A stretch of DNA of 43,574 nt from Mediterranea massiliensis. Lineage in GTDB: Bacteria > Bacteroidota > Bacteroidia > Bacteroidales > Bacteroidaceae. The translations under genes and the position numbers were made by a program. Shown here piece by piece: positions 26,056 to 35,016 of the stretch; the first letter of the stretch is position 1; each line of letters begins with the position of its first letter. The stretch is from assembly GCA_015060695.1 (NCBI GenBank), contig SUYA01000017.1:1-43574 (forward strand), given 5' to 3'. Below the pieces are notes generated by a model. It was not told the DNA's origin. It ran no database searches and saw only the letters and a program-made list of their open reading frames with translations.

Positions 26056-26095
26056 AATTAAAAGCCTATCGCATTGAAACGATAGGCTTTTAATT
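26056..26095 (-). terminator. Intrinsic terminator of the GAF histidine kinase gene
   Basis: A 16-bp perfect stem (26056-26071 with 26080-26095, core AAAAGCCTATCG) with A/T tails on both sides. 33 bp past the kinase stop. Confidence 0.88.
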
Positions 26096-26127
26096 TACAA
26101 ATGAAAACTGAATGTATGATAGTTACT

Positions 26128-27381
26128 TCAATAAATTGTTTTATCGGGAGAATTGATTGGCAACGTAAACCAGAAAGTAGACCCCTCGCCCAGTTTCGAT
26201 TCCACCCCAATCTCTCCACCCAAATGGGAAATAATGTTTTGTGAGATGGGCAGCCCCAATCCACAACCGTTAACAAATGAATCTGACTGGAAGAAACGTT
26301 CAAAAAGTCGAGGTATATCTTCCTTCCGAATGCCTATACCGGTATCCGCAACTTCAAAGCGAAGGTATTCCGAATTCTCTTGTCGGCAGCTGACTGTTAT
26401 AGAACCTTTAGAAGTGAATTTCATGGCATTATTCAACAAATTCACCAGCACTTGCTTCAATCGTAACGAATCGGTTTCTATAATAGGAAGCACCTCTGAT
26501 AAGAGAGAAATCAATTCTACCCCATTGGGAACTTTGTATCTCATTTCTTCAACGATGGTCTGACATAACTGACGAACATCACATTTCTCCAAGTGATAAG
26601 TAAATTTACCGGCTTCAATTTTCGATAAATCCAATATCCCATTTATTATATTAAGCAAACTTTCAGAATTTCGCTTAATAACCTCATAATACTCCTTTCT
26701 ATCAGCCTCAGCTTGTGTTTCAACCAACAATTCGGAAAAGTTTAATATCAGATTCAACGGAGTACGAATCTCATGGCTCATATTTGCCAAGAATGCCGAC
26801 TTCAAGCGATTGGCCTCTTCGGCCTGTTGCTTGGCAACCAGTAACTGCTGACGTTCCTGACGCTCTTTCTCTTGAATCTGCATAAAACGAATATTTAAGC
26901 TGATGGCCCCTGCCAAGGCAGACAACCACTCAATTTCAAACGGATCCGGGCAGTGAGAATTCTGCACAAAATCCATTCCGATATATCCCCAAACCTGCTT
27001 GTTTACTATCAAAGGCTCTACATAAAGCGATTTTATACCCTGCGCCTTCAAAATATCATACTCACTGCTTGCCTCCGGTGGAAGTTCTTCAAGTGAAGAA
27101 AACTGAATGGTTCTGTCCTGCATCAATTGCCTATTCCACCAAGGAGTTGCATCCATAGGGATTGCTTGTAAGGAATCCTTTTCAGCATATTCCGGAGAGG
27201 AAACCACTTCGAAAGTACAATGCTGACAGGCATTCTCCAAGTCATACTCAAAAATATAGATGCGATCGGCTTTTATACTCGCCCTGATTTCCTCTAAAAC
27301 ATCCATGACACAACGATTTAGATCGTCGGCATGAAGCATTCGGGACAACATCTCGGTAAATTCTTTGTGTCTTCTTAACAT
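26128..27381 (-). CDS. Stand-alone GAF-domain sensor histidine kinase
   Basis: A 417-residue soluble kinase. Residues about 12-165 form a GAF sensor domain (IKADRIYIFEYD, KSLYVEPLIVNKQVWGYIGMDF). A coiled coil leads into HisKA with His203 in FLANMSHEIRTPLN. The HATPase_c part is complete: N box VNLLNNAMKF, G1 VADTGIGI, F box RLFERFFQ and G2 CGLGLPIS. There is no receiver domain, signal peptide or membrane segment, and no response-regulator gene adjoins it. I start it at 27381 because the longer frame begins upstream of a perfect -7 element (27407-27414). It lies between two terminators inside the fimbrial locus, so it is an independently transcribed orphan kinase. Its partner is unknown; the degenerate hybrid regulator at 30880-34926 is a candidate. 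Confidence 0.9.
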   Translation of the reverse strand: MLRRHKEFTEMLSRMLHADDLNRCVMDVLEEIRASIKADRIYIFEYDLENACQHCTFEVVSSPEYAEKDSLQAIPMDATPWWNRQLMQDRTIQFSSLEELPPEASSEYDILKAQGIKSLYVEPLIVNKQVWGYIGMDFVQNSHCPDPFEIEWLSALAGAISLNIRFMQIQEKERQERQQLLVAKQQAEEANRLKSAFLANMSHEIRTPLNLILNFSELLVETQAEADRKEYYEVIKRNSESLLNIINGILDLSKIEAGKFTYHLEKCDVRQLCQTIVEEMRYKVPNGVELISLLSEVLPIIETDSLRLKQVLVNLLNNAMKFTSKGSITVSCRQENSEYLRFEVADTGIGIRKEDIPRLFERFFQSDSFVNGCGLGLPISQNIISHLGGEIGVESKLGEGSTFWFTLPINSPDKTIY

Positions 27382-27406
27382 GGTAAGTGATTTTATTTTT
27401 TGCAAA

Positions 27407-27414
27407 CAAAGATA
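27407..27414 (-). promoter_or_regulatory. -7 element of the GAF kinase gene
   Basis: TATCTTTG on the minus strand, 25 bp upstream of the ATG at 27381. No operator-type boxes are visible here. Confidence 0.8.
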
Positions 27415-27447
27415 GTACAAGAAACTGAAAATAAAAAATATATGCAT

Positions 27448-27479
27448 AAAAAAGGCAAGCCTGAATACTCAGGCTTGCC
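27448..27479 (-). terminator. Intrinsic terminator of the DUF3575-DUF3868 operon
   Basis: GGCAAGCCTGA (27454-27464) pairs with TCAGGCTTGCC (27469-27479), minus-strand T-run opposite 27448-27453. Confidence 0.9.
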
Positions 27480-27535
27480 AAACCACATGTAATCGACAAA
27501 AGCGATTACAAGGGGGAGAGTTTCTACCACAAATT

Positions 27536-28996
27536 TCAATTCCCAAAAACTTCTATATCCTTACGTTTCTTTGCCACCTCTTCCAAATTAGCTGTTGCTT
27601 CAGCCACTCCTTTTGCTTGAGCTTGCTTGAAGTATGCCTCTGCAGCATCAACATCACCTTGCAATAACTTCAACACACCCATATTGTTCATTGTGGCACC
27701 CAATTCCGGATTAGCCTTTTTCAAGAAGTTGGCTGCTTGTTGCAAACTTCCTTGTTGAAGTTCGATAGCAGCAGCGTTCAAATTCGCTGTTGGGTCTGCA
27801 GGGAACATGCGCACTGCCACATCGAACACATGATTAAAGTCTTCACTACCATTTTCATAAGTTTGAGCCACCAAAAACATTTCCTGCAAACTAAGCTGTT
27901 GTGGACGATCCTTGATAATTCGCTTAGCTTCCTCCACATCAAATCCGCGAACTACATAGTGTACAACATAGTCAGAGTGACGTAAAGCCGGATATATATC
28001 CCTCAGCAATTCGGCATACACCTTCGGATTGAGTTTACGGATACGCATCTCTTTGGCATCCATATCTTTATCGGTAGTCGCATCAATGATTTCCAAAATC
28101 TCTTCTTTTTGTTCGATGTTATTTTCTGCAACATATTTACGCAAACCAGCCCAATCTTCCGGTGTAGATTCAAGTTTGAACACTTCATTTCCAAAACCGT
28201 ATTCCTCCATCACATATTTTTTCAGAGCCTCAGTACGTCCTTTTGCCAAACGAGTATTATTGGCATACGAACCTTCTGGAGATGCATAACCATGAATATC
28301 AATCTGAGTAATATGGGTATTGGCATCGTTCTTTACAACATCTACAGTAGCCTTAATAGCCTGCAACTCTTGTGGATTACGACGATAGTCCGGATAAATG
28401 ACAGTCTTGTTCACTGGGAAATCCAAATAGGCACGACCTTGTTCGGTACGATGCTTAATTTCTTCTACTTCGGGAGAAATGAATGCAACCTGTGGTTGAA
28501 CGTTATAGCGTTCCAAATATGCACTGGTAATGTAACGTTTATCCTCTTCATCTATGCAATTGGCACAGCCATACAGCTCGCTCAACAAGAACAAGTCGGC
28601 ACCATGCATCCACTTTTCATAATCAATACGGGTTGAGTATTCAATAATCTGTTCTTCGCCCTTGTCTCTACGAACCATAACATAGGGAGCCTCCGGAAGA
28701 TTACGTTCACGACTATGAACGATCTGACGGGTTCTTCCATATACCCACACAGCGGGCAAAGTCTTTACATTTGTTCCCTCTTTTTCACTGAGTACCGGAG
28801 TCATTGAAAGTACATCGTTGGTAGATATTTTCATATCTGCAGGAAGTGTGATGTCCATAGTAACCACCACCTGCTTGTTTTCACCAATCATGATTGCTTG
28901 GTTACCAATAAGCAAATCACTACCAGCCAAAGTTTGCGCATTGGCCGATACAGCCATTACCGCTAATACTATTGATATATATCGTAGGAGTTTCAT
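27536..28996 (-). CDS. DUF3868 protein with OmpA-like and TPR regions
   Basis: A 486-residue exported protein with a Sec signal peptide (MKLLRYISIVLAVMAVSANA). Residues about 20-185 correspond to DUF3868. Residues about 195-270 resemble an OmpA-C/MotB peptidoglycan-binding module (GYASPEGSYANNTRLAKGR). The last ~110 residues form TPR-like repeats (ADPTANLNAAAIELQQG, ATMNNMGVLKLLQGDVDAAE). Proteins of this kind are regularly encoded next to DUF3575 and Mfa-type fimbrial genes in Bacteroidetes, suggesting an assembly or cell-wall tethering role, but the mechanism is not established. It starts 56 bp after the DUF3575 gene. Confidence 0.87.
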   Translation of the reverse strand: MKLLRYISIVLAVMAVSANAQTLAGSDLLIGNQAIMIGENKQVVVTMDITLPADMKISTNDVLSMTPVLSEKEGTNVKTLPAVWVYGRTRQIVHSRERNLPEAPYVMVRRDKGEEQIIEYSTRIDYEKWMHGADLFLLSELYGCANCIDEEDKRYITSAYLERYNVQPQVAFISPEVEEIKHRTEQGRAYLDFPVNKTVIYPDYRRNPQELQAIKATVDVVKNDANTHITQIDIHGYASPEGSYANNTRLAKGRTEALKKYVMEEYGFGNEVFKLESTPEDWAGLRKYVAENNIEQKEEILEIIDATTDKDMDAKEMRIRKLNPKVYAELLRDIYPALRHSDYVVHYVVRGFDVEEAKRIIKDRPQQLSLQEMFLVAQTYENGSEDFNHVFDVAVRMFPADPTANLNAAAIELQQGSLQQAANFLKKANPELGATMNNMGVLKLLQGDVDAAEAYFKQAQAKGVAEATANLEEVAKKRKDIEVFGN

Positions 28997-29052
28997 AAAT
29001 CTTCTAAATTATAATAAGGTAAAACATACTTAAAATTCACGCATTGCCTCTA

Positions 29053-29655
29053 TCAGAACACATAAATAAGATTAAGGGCAGCTTTGGTAGGACCAAAATA
29101 GTTCTTACTACCGTCTCCCACCTTATCGGTACAATCTTCGCATTTATACTTGTCATAGGTTACATAGGCATATCCAAGACCTAATGCAAGTCCTAAGTTC
29201 CAATGACGCCCCAAAACGAATTGGTAACCGTAACTGATACCACCTCCATAAAATTCGCCTTTATAACGATGTGTCTTCAAATCATCAAAAGGACTGAACG
29301 GCAAATCTATACCTGTCGTATGATATACACCACCCATCAAATGGAAACCAAAGAAATGACCATTGAACTTATCACACAGCCAATAACGCAGTTCGGGCTG
29401 TATCATTCCTAACTTCAGCATCTTATCCCCTTCAACGCTACCGGTATTATCAACACCTTTATTATCTTTATACATAAAAGGGCTGTAATAAACCGGCACA
29501 TCCAATGTCCATTTCTTACTCAAACCAAACTCTATCCCCAGATTAGGCAGCAATAACGCATCCATCGGAAGGTTTGTCTTAACAGCAACTTGTGCCACCA
29601 CATTAGCCGACACAAAGAAGCCAACCAATAAAATAAATAACTTACGTACTAACAT
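29053..29655 (-). CDS. DUF3575 outer-membrane beta-barrel protein
   Basis: A 200-residue protein with signal peptide (MLVRKLFILLVGFFVSANVVAQ). VKTNLPMDALLLPNLGIEFG is the diagnostic start of DUF3575, followed by alternating amphipathic strands (WTLDVPVYYSPF, HFFGFHLMGGVYH, GGISYGYQFVLG, LGLALGLGYAYVTYD) and a C-terminal Phe. Together these indicate a small outer-membrane barrel. A CEDC pair lies in a late loop. It heads a two-gene operon with the DUF3868 gene, under a promoter with the same paired boxes as mfa1, so it is probably co-regulated with the fimbriae. Confidence 0.87.
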   Translation of the reverse strand: MLVRKLFILLVGFFVSANVVAQVAVKTNLPMDALLLPNLGIEFGLSKKWTLDVPVYYSPFMYKDNKGVDNTGSVEGDKMLKLGMIQPELRYWLCDKFNGHFFGFHLMGGVYHTTGIDLPFSPFDDLKTHRYKGEFYGGGISYGYQFVLGRHWNLGLALGLGYAYVTYDKYKCEDCTDKVGDGSKNYFGPTKAALNLIYVF

Positions 29656-29719
29656 AATTGTTACTCTCCATTTTTAATTATATAATACAATAAACTTTAA
29701 ATAATCTCTTTTTCTGCAA

Positions 29720-29727
29720 CAAAAGTA
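29720..29727 (-). promoter_or_regulatory. -7 element of the DUF3575-DUF3868 operon
   Basis: TACTTTTG on the minus strand; predicted leader about 57 nt. No TTG is seen at -33, where an operator box starts instead. Confidence 0.75.
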
Positions 29728-29749
29728 TTTCCTATTTCATTATATGGCT

Positions 29750-29782
29750 ATCGGTAATTTAATCTTTATTAATGGGCAATTT
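29750..29782. promoter_or_regulatory. Tandem operator pair at the DUF3575 promoter
   Basis: ATCGGTAATTT (29750-29760) and ATGGGCAATTT (29772-29782), period 22 bp. The first box begins 30 bp from the G of the -7 element, exactly as at mfa1. Confidence 0.65.
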
Positions 29783-29918
29783 CAAAAAACAACACATTTC
29801 AGAATTTACCCACAAAACAAAACGACTTAAACAAGAGTTTTTTTTACCTGTTTGTACTTCATTCACAAACGCTGTTCCGACAAACAAAAGGCAATGAATA
29901 ATTTCCCCCTGCTTAGAG

Positions 29919-29961
29919 TCATAATGGGTGTTTTCGTCACTCATAATAGGCGTTTTCGTCA
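29919..29961. promoter_or_regulatory. Third tandem operator pair in the divergent intergenic region
   Basis: Two 21-bp direct repeats, TCATAATGGGTGTTTTCGTC and TCATAATAGGCGTTTTCGTC (each continuing with A), start at 29919 and 29941, period 22. They contain the box ATNGGYGTTTT. They lie 46 bp upstream of the -33 element of the lipoprotein gene at 30097 and about 200 bp upstream of the DUF3575 promoter. Confidence 0.75.
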
Positions 29962-30006
29962 ATCTTTGGTATTTCCTTCAAAACAGCGATTTTTTATTCA
30001 AAAAAG

Positions 30007-30037
30007 ATTTGGACGACTGAAAAAAGCACCTACCTTT
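30007..30037 (+). promoter_or_regulatory. Promoter of the small lipoprotein gene
   Basis: TTTG (30007-30010), 19 nt, TACCTTTG (30030-30037): full consensus. The leader is about 55 nt. Confidence 0.87.
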
Positions 30038-30096
30038 GCACCGAACGATAATGGGTCAATCGTTCAAAACAGTACTAATTATTAAAAATACAAAAG

Positions 30097-30690
30097 ATGA
30101 AAACTATTAAATCAATCTTCGCAGTAGTAATGGTAATGGGCATGATGTCATGCACATCTGAATTAAATGACCCCGTTGTAGATTCTTCAATAAACAGTGC
30201 ATTGACAACAAGATACCATGCCGTAGAAATTGAAACAGGCAACGAAGCACTGGCTAACCTGCCGGAATTAAGCATAAAGGAAGCTGAAAAAATTCTTTCT
30301 AACTTAAGAAATCACACCAATGAAATAGAAGAATTGGACGTGAAAACCGCTACGAAAAACGACATGCACAAATGGCAGGTTATCATGAAACATACCATTG
30401 ACAATAAATACTCTTTTACCATCCAACTTAATCTGACCAGCTACGACGACGGCTCATTATTCTATAATGGCTATAGTAACAAGTGTTCGCTTTCGGAAGC
30501 AAAATGGCAAGTAGGCGGATTCAGTTTCTCTTCAGACAATGCCACTGAAAACTTCAAGTTCCAGTCGCAAAGCTATCTTTATATGAAGGTATTCGAAGAC
30601 AACGAAACCCGCGCTTACCAAATCCCAATCGTTATTAATGGACACTATAACCCGTCAAGCCATGAAGCCTCGTTTAAATATACCATCTAA
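30097..30690 (+). CDS. Uncharacterised lipoprotein beside the fimbrial locus
   Basis: A 197-residue protein with a signal peptide and lipobox MGMMSC (Cys19), followed by TSELNDPVVDSS. A helical, acidic stretch (LSIKEAEKILSNLRNH) precedes a beta-rich part (YSFTIQLNLTSYDDGSLFYNG, AYQIPIVINGHYNPSSHEASF). No known domain was recognised. It is transcribed divergently from DUF3575 from a strong promoter, with the third operator pair upstream, and precedes the hybrid regulator by 189 bp. A surface or sensing role linked to the fimbriae is possible but unproven. Confidence 0.8.
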   Translation: MKTIKSIFAVVMVMGMMSCTSELNDPVVDSSINSALTTRYHAVEIETGNEALANLPELSIKEAEKILSNLRNHTNEIEELDVKTATKNDMHKWQVIMKHTIDNKYSFTIQLNLTSYDDGSLFYNGYSNKCSLSEAKWQVGGFSFSSDNATENFKFQSQSYLYMKVFEDNETRAYQIPIVINGHYNPSSHEASFKYTI

Positions 30691-30846
30691 TAAGAAACGC
30701 CAGCCATCCAAACAGATTGCTTTTATCCTTCACATAGTGAAAAACGACGTTTCATCACGCTATTGCATCCCTGTCAAGGCATTTTCTCCAAAATGTTACA
30801 ATTAGTTAAATGCCAATTAAAAAGTAATCCGTATTTATAAAAAAGG

Positions 30847-30854
30847 TATATTTG
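30847..30854 (+). promoter_or_regulatory. -7 element of the hybrid two-component regulator
   Basis: TATATTTG, 25 bp upstream of the ATG. No -33 TTG is visible. A single imperfect reverse match to the operator box lies at 30807-30817 (low confidence). Confidence 0.7.
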
Positions 30855-30879
30855 TATAATAATTACCTTATATATATAG

Positions 30880-33800
30880 ATGATGCGAATTCTTTTAATC
30901 ACATTGATGTTAATCGTTGGCCAACAAACTCTTCAAGCCAAAGAGTTTTTCAGCCAAACAAAATACGAATTGTTAAATAAGCAGCATGGTTTAAAAAACA
31001 ACACCATTTCGGCCATTCATCAAGATTCTGCCGGATTCATTTGGTTAGGTACTGATGTGGGACTGAGCCGCTATGACGGTGTAAATTTCCACAATTATGA
31101 ATTGATAGAGCGCGAACCTTGGGCTATCTATAGCATCTACGAAACCTCCAACCAACTACTATGGTTGTGGTCAAGCAACTTAAACAAGCTGATTTGCTTC
31201 AATAAAGAAACCAGCAACTATATCCCCGTCAAGAACTCCGGCACCATACAAAGAGGGAATATTTGCGAAGTTAAAGGTAATTTATATACCATAAAAGAGG
31301 ACAAAGCGTTCGAATTGCAATACAGTGACATTACCGACAGCATCGAACTAACATACAAAGCATTACCTATTGAAGACCCCGTATTCCAAGTTTATGGAGG
31401 AAAAGAGAGCCTGTTATTAACTACCACCGATGGAATTGTGATTTATCAACCTGAAAACCAACACACAATAAAAATCAGTTTCCAAGAAATCGGCATAAAA
31501 AAAAGGCAAGAAATTGAGCATATCAAATGCCAAGATGACCATTTATGGCTATATGGCCGCCAGATAGAGACAATTTGTTACGACATAACAAATAGGCAAT
31601 CTCGTAAAATGGGATTCTCAGATTCACTCCTTGCCCTGCAACAAATAGATTCCACCACGTTCATTACAGCTACATGGTCAACCATCGACATCATACAATT
31701 TGAAGACTCGCGCTACACCCAATCCAAGTTTAAGTCAACCAACCTATGCAACGGAATGGATGCCTATTCTTCCATCATCCGCAACCGCATCAATTCCATG
31801 TATATGGATAAGGAGAACGAAGTGCTATGGATAGGAATTTCCGGTCGGGGATTGTTAAAGATAACCTTCAGAGGAAACCGCATCAGCCGCATTGCACTGC
31901 CCCAAAACGTAAAATCGGTAAAACAAATCACTCAAGACATCAAGGGGTATATCTGGCTGACAACCGAAGGCAATGGTATTTTTCGTAGTGTGGACAACAT
32001 CGTTTCACCTGATATGAAATTCGTCTTGTGGAAAGAAACCGATGCAAAGGCCACCTATTACCTGCACCAAGATGCCCAAAAGAATATCTGGTTTGGAGGC
32101 AATAACGACGACCTAATCTACTATAACCCATCGACCGAAAAGGTTGAACACATCCATACTTCCATCCATGGCAAAGACATCAGCACCGAAATCCATGCAC
32201 TCTTCTTAAATTCACGCAACAAACTTTGGATTGCCACCAAAGAAGGATTACTGATTTTCGACAACTTAGAGAAAAGTTTCAATACATTTATCCCTAACAG
32301 TTCGGAATACGGATTGATAACCTCAATCAGTGAAGACGGCGGTGGACAAATGTGGCTGGGCACAGAAAAAGGAGTTAAAAAGGCAGACTTCGACGGAAAT
32401 ACGTTAGAACTGACCGGAGGATTTGAAGAAAATGCCAACCTCACTCCCAATAGGGTGACAGCACTCTATTTAAATAAATTCAACCAATTGTTTGCCGCAT
32501 ACAACGACAAAGCTGTTCAAATCAACGTCAACGAACTGAAAATAAATGAGGCACTGACTCTGCATAAGAATTTCTCAAGCGGACACATTACCTGCTTCAT
32601 TGACGACCAAGGCGGTAATACTTGGTTGGGAACAAATTCAGGTGTCATCGTTGTAAACAATCAAACATTAGAATCATACCTCTATGAATTACCCGAAAGT
32701 TACCTGGGCGTACACCAACTAAACGATGGCCAACTGCTTTGGGTCAATAGCAACGGACTACTCTACTTCAACCCAGAACAAGTAAAACAATGGATAAGCA
32801 AACGCGATTTCATTGTTTCCGATATTGAAGTCAACTACATCAAAGTAAAAGTCAACGAAGAATTAAATGGACAAGTCATCTTAAACAGATCTGCTCACCT
32901 GACCGATAAATTAGAATTGAATTACAATAATAATAATTTACGTATTTATGTTAGCAATTTGAAATACGATGCTACACCCAGCAAGGTAGAGTATCGACTG
33001 CTACCCACCGATACAACATGGAGTTCTACCTATAACGCCTACATTCCATTAAACAATATCCCGTCCGGGAAATATACACTGGAAATGCGCTCTCCTTATT
33101 TGTCTGGTAAGGAAAATAATATTTCCAAGTTAAAAATAACCATAAACCCCAATTGGACAGAGACAAAATGGATGTGGTTACTCTATTTCGTTATTACAGT
33201 GGCCCTAATAACCGCCCTCTACTTCTACTACAAGATAAGAAGCTACCGAGAATATAAATACCAACTCTTACAAAAAAGTCTGCAAGAGGAAAAAGAGATA
33301 CAAGAAATCAAAGACAAAAATTCTCAGTTGCGTGGACAACTGCACTATCTGTTAGTTAAAAAATTACGAACACCCGTTTCTTTGCTATTAGCCCCTTTCA
33401 AAGAGCAGATGGGCAACAAAGAACTGCCGGGCAATACTAAGCAAAAACTATTGATAGCTTATAGAAATGCATTAAGCGTACAAGACTTTTGTAGTCGGCT
33501 TGAAGATGCATTCCAGATAGAAGCCAATCAAGAATACACCATCGCACCTTATACTCCAACCCGCATTGCCAACGGAGTTATCCGTTCGTCTTACGATTTG
33601 CTGAATGCAAGTAGCGTAAAATTCCACTACGACAAAGATAAACAGATGGATACAGAAATCTGGGTTGACAAGCAACGCATCCGCTTTGTCCTGCAGAGCA
33701 TCTTGTCGAACTCATTGCAACAACTGAATTATCAAGGTGATATTTGGTTTGACATCAATACAGAAACAAAAGAAGGAAAAGAGTATTGCACATTCTCCAT

Positions 33801-34926
33801 CATTAGTAAAGCCTCGAAAAATCATCCGCAGAATACGCATGAAGGAGCCTTTACAAACGAAGAATTGGTTGGAGGCGAAATCATCGAAGTCATCACTCAA
33901 GTCCATAGCGGAGAAATAGAAGTACACACTAACAACAACAAAAACGAAGTACAACTACTGATTCCACTCGGTAAGGAACATTGGGCAGGAGTGAAGAATG
34001 TTAGCATGGTAGAAACCGAAGCCTTGGCGACAGAAGAGGAACTGCCGGCTCAACTTTTTGAAGAAGAAAAAGAGATGCCCACCAAAGTAAGCACTGGATC
34101 TGTATTCGAACAAATTGAAACTATACCCGATAGCAAACTGAAACTGCTCATCATTGAAGATAATCCGGACATTCGCCTATACATGAAAGCCATTTTCTCC
34201 AACCTATACCAAGTATTCCTGGCCGAAAACGGAGAAGAAGGTATTGCCATTGCCCGACGCGAATTGCCCAACCTAATTCTTTCGGACGTCATGATGCCGG
34301 TTATGGATGGATTCGAATGCCTGCGCATCTTGAAAGAAGACCTCAATACGTGCCACATTCCAGTCATCATCCTGACGGCATTGACCAGCGACGAAGATAT
34401 AGTTAAAGGTACCGACTTAGGAGCAGACGACTACATCTTGAAGCCATTCAACCCCGAAGTATTGCGCGCCAAGGTGAAAAGATTAATCAGAAGCCGTACC
34501 GAATTAAAGCAGATATACACCAAACTGCTGACTACATTCAGTGGAAACGAGGCTCCTACCAATACCCAAGTAGAAACAGAAGAGGTAAAAGCCACCGAAG
34601 ACCCGTTGATTAAAAAGATTATGCAAATTGTTCAAGACAATCTAGACAATCCGGACTTCAATGTAAAGAAACTATCAGAAATGCTCTTCATGAGCCAACC
34701 TACCCTATATCGCAAGGTGAAACAGCTTACCGGATTCACTATCATCGAGTTGGTAAGGGGCATGCGGCTAAAAGAAGCAGCAGAATTGCTGAAGACCCGA
34801 AAATATAGCATCCAAGAGGTGTCTGAAAAGGTGGGCTATAACGACATACCCACTTTCCGTAAACATTTCGTATCGCTATATGGTACCACACCGTCAACCT
34901 TTGCCGGTAACGAAGAGAACAAGTAA
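30880..34926 (+). CDS. Hybrid two-component system protein with degenerate kinase core and AraC output
   Basis: A 1348-residue inner-membrane regulator of the Bacteroides HTCS type. In order: signal peptide; two seven-bladed propellers of Reg_prop repeats (for example ISAIHQDSAGFIWLGTDVGL); a Y_Y_Y domain (about 680-750); a transmembrane segment (about 764-787); a HisKA-like region; a HATPase-like region; a receiver (about 1087-1205) with acidic pair in IIEDNPD and phospho-acceptor Asp1136 in SDVMMP; and an AraC HTH (about 1240-1345). The H box reads VKKLRTP (826-832) where SHELRTP is expected, so the phospho-acceptor His is Lys827. The ATPase region lacks a recognisable DxGxG and GxG motif. 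The receiver and DNA-binding parts look intact. It probably controls the fimbrial operons. ATG at 30883 is an equivalent start. Confidence 0.9.
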   Translation: MMRILLITLMLIVGQQTLQAKEFFSQTKYELLNKQHGLKNNTISAIHQDSAGFIWLGTDVGLSRYDGVNFHNYELIEREPWAIYSIYETSNQLLWLWSSNLNKLICFNKETSNYIPVKNSGTIQRGNICEVKGNLYTIKEDKAFELQYSDITDSIELTYKALPIEDPVFQVYGGKESLLLTTTDGIVIYQPENQHTIKISFQEIGIKKRQEIEHIKCQDDHLWLYGRQIETICYDITNRQSRKMGFSDSLLALQQIDSTTFITATWSTIDIIQFEDSRYTQSKFKSTNLCNGMDAYSSIIRNRINSMYMDKENEVLWIGISGRGLLKITFRGNRISRIALPQNVKSVKQITQDIKGYIWLTTEGNGIFRSVDNIVSPDMKFVLWKETDAKATYYLHQDAQKNIWFGGNNDDLIYYNPSTEKVEHIHTSIHGKDISTEIHALFLNSRNKLWIATKEGLLIFDNLEKSFNTFIPNSSEYGLITSISEDGGGQMWLGTEKGVKKADFDGNTLELTGGFEENANLTPNRVTALYLNKFNQLFAAYNDKAVQINVNELKINEALTLHKNFSSGHITCFIDDQGGNTWLGTNSGVIVVNNQTLESYLYELPESYLGVHQLNDGQLLWVNSNGLLYFNPEQVKQWISKRDFIVSDIEVNYIKVKVNEELNGQVILNRSAHLTDKLELNYNNNNLRIYVSNLKYDATPSKVEYRLLPTDTTWSSTYNAYIPLNNIPSGKYTLEMRSPYLSGKENNISKLKITINPNWTETKWMWLLYFVITVALITALYFYYKIRSYREYKYQLLQKSLQEEKEIQEIKDKNSQLRGQLHYLLVKKLRTPVSLLLAPFKEQMGNKELPGNTKQKLLIAYRNALSVQDFCSRLEDAFQIEANQEYTIAPYTPTRIANGVIRSSYDLLNASSVKFHYDKDKQMDTEIWVDKQRIRFVLQSILSNSLQQLNYQGDIWFDINTETKEGKEYCTFSIISKASKNHPQNTHEGAFTNEELVGGEIIEVITQVHSGEIEVHTNNNKNEVQLLIPLGKEHWAGVKNVSMVETEALATEEELPAQLFEEEKEMPTKVSTGSVFEQIETIPDSKLKLLIIEDNPDIRLYMKAIFSNLYQVFLAENGEEGIAIARRELPNLILSDVMMPVMDGFECLRILKEDLNTCHIPVIILTALTSDEDIVKGTDLGADDYILKPFNPEVLRAKVKRLIRSRTELKQIYTKLLTTFSGNEAPTNTQVETEEVKATEDPLIKKIMQIVQDNLDNPDFNVKKLSEMLFMSQPTLYRKVKQLTGFTIIELVRGMRLKEAAELLKTRKYSIQEVSEKVGYNDIPTFRKHFVSLYGTTPSTFAGNEENK

Positions 34927-34932
34927 GACATC

Positions 34933-34962
34933 GGGCTTGGGAAAAATAGGCCCGCTTATTTG
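34933..34962 (+). terminator. Probable terminator of the hybrid regulator gene
   Basis: CGGGCTT (34933-34939) pairs with AGGCCCG (34949-34955, one G-U pair), followed by CTTATTTG. It overlaps the -33 element of the typA promoter. Confidence 0.5.
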
Positions 34963-34990
34963 TTATTATGCGTAGTTTACAGTACCTTTG
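34960..34990 (+). promoter_or_regulatory. Promoter of typA
   Basis: TTTG (34960-34963), 19 nt, TACCTTTG (34983-34990): full consensus, 26 bp before the ATG. Confidence 0.88.
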
Positions 34991-35016
34991 CACCCCGAAA
35001 AAATAGGTGAAAAGAT

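Noticed and set aside
27382..27447. N-terminal hydrophobic extension of the GAF kinase
   Set aside because: This stretch lies upstream of and across a perfect -7 element and would not be in the mRNA; the kinase is therefore soluble.
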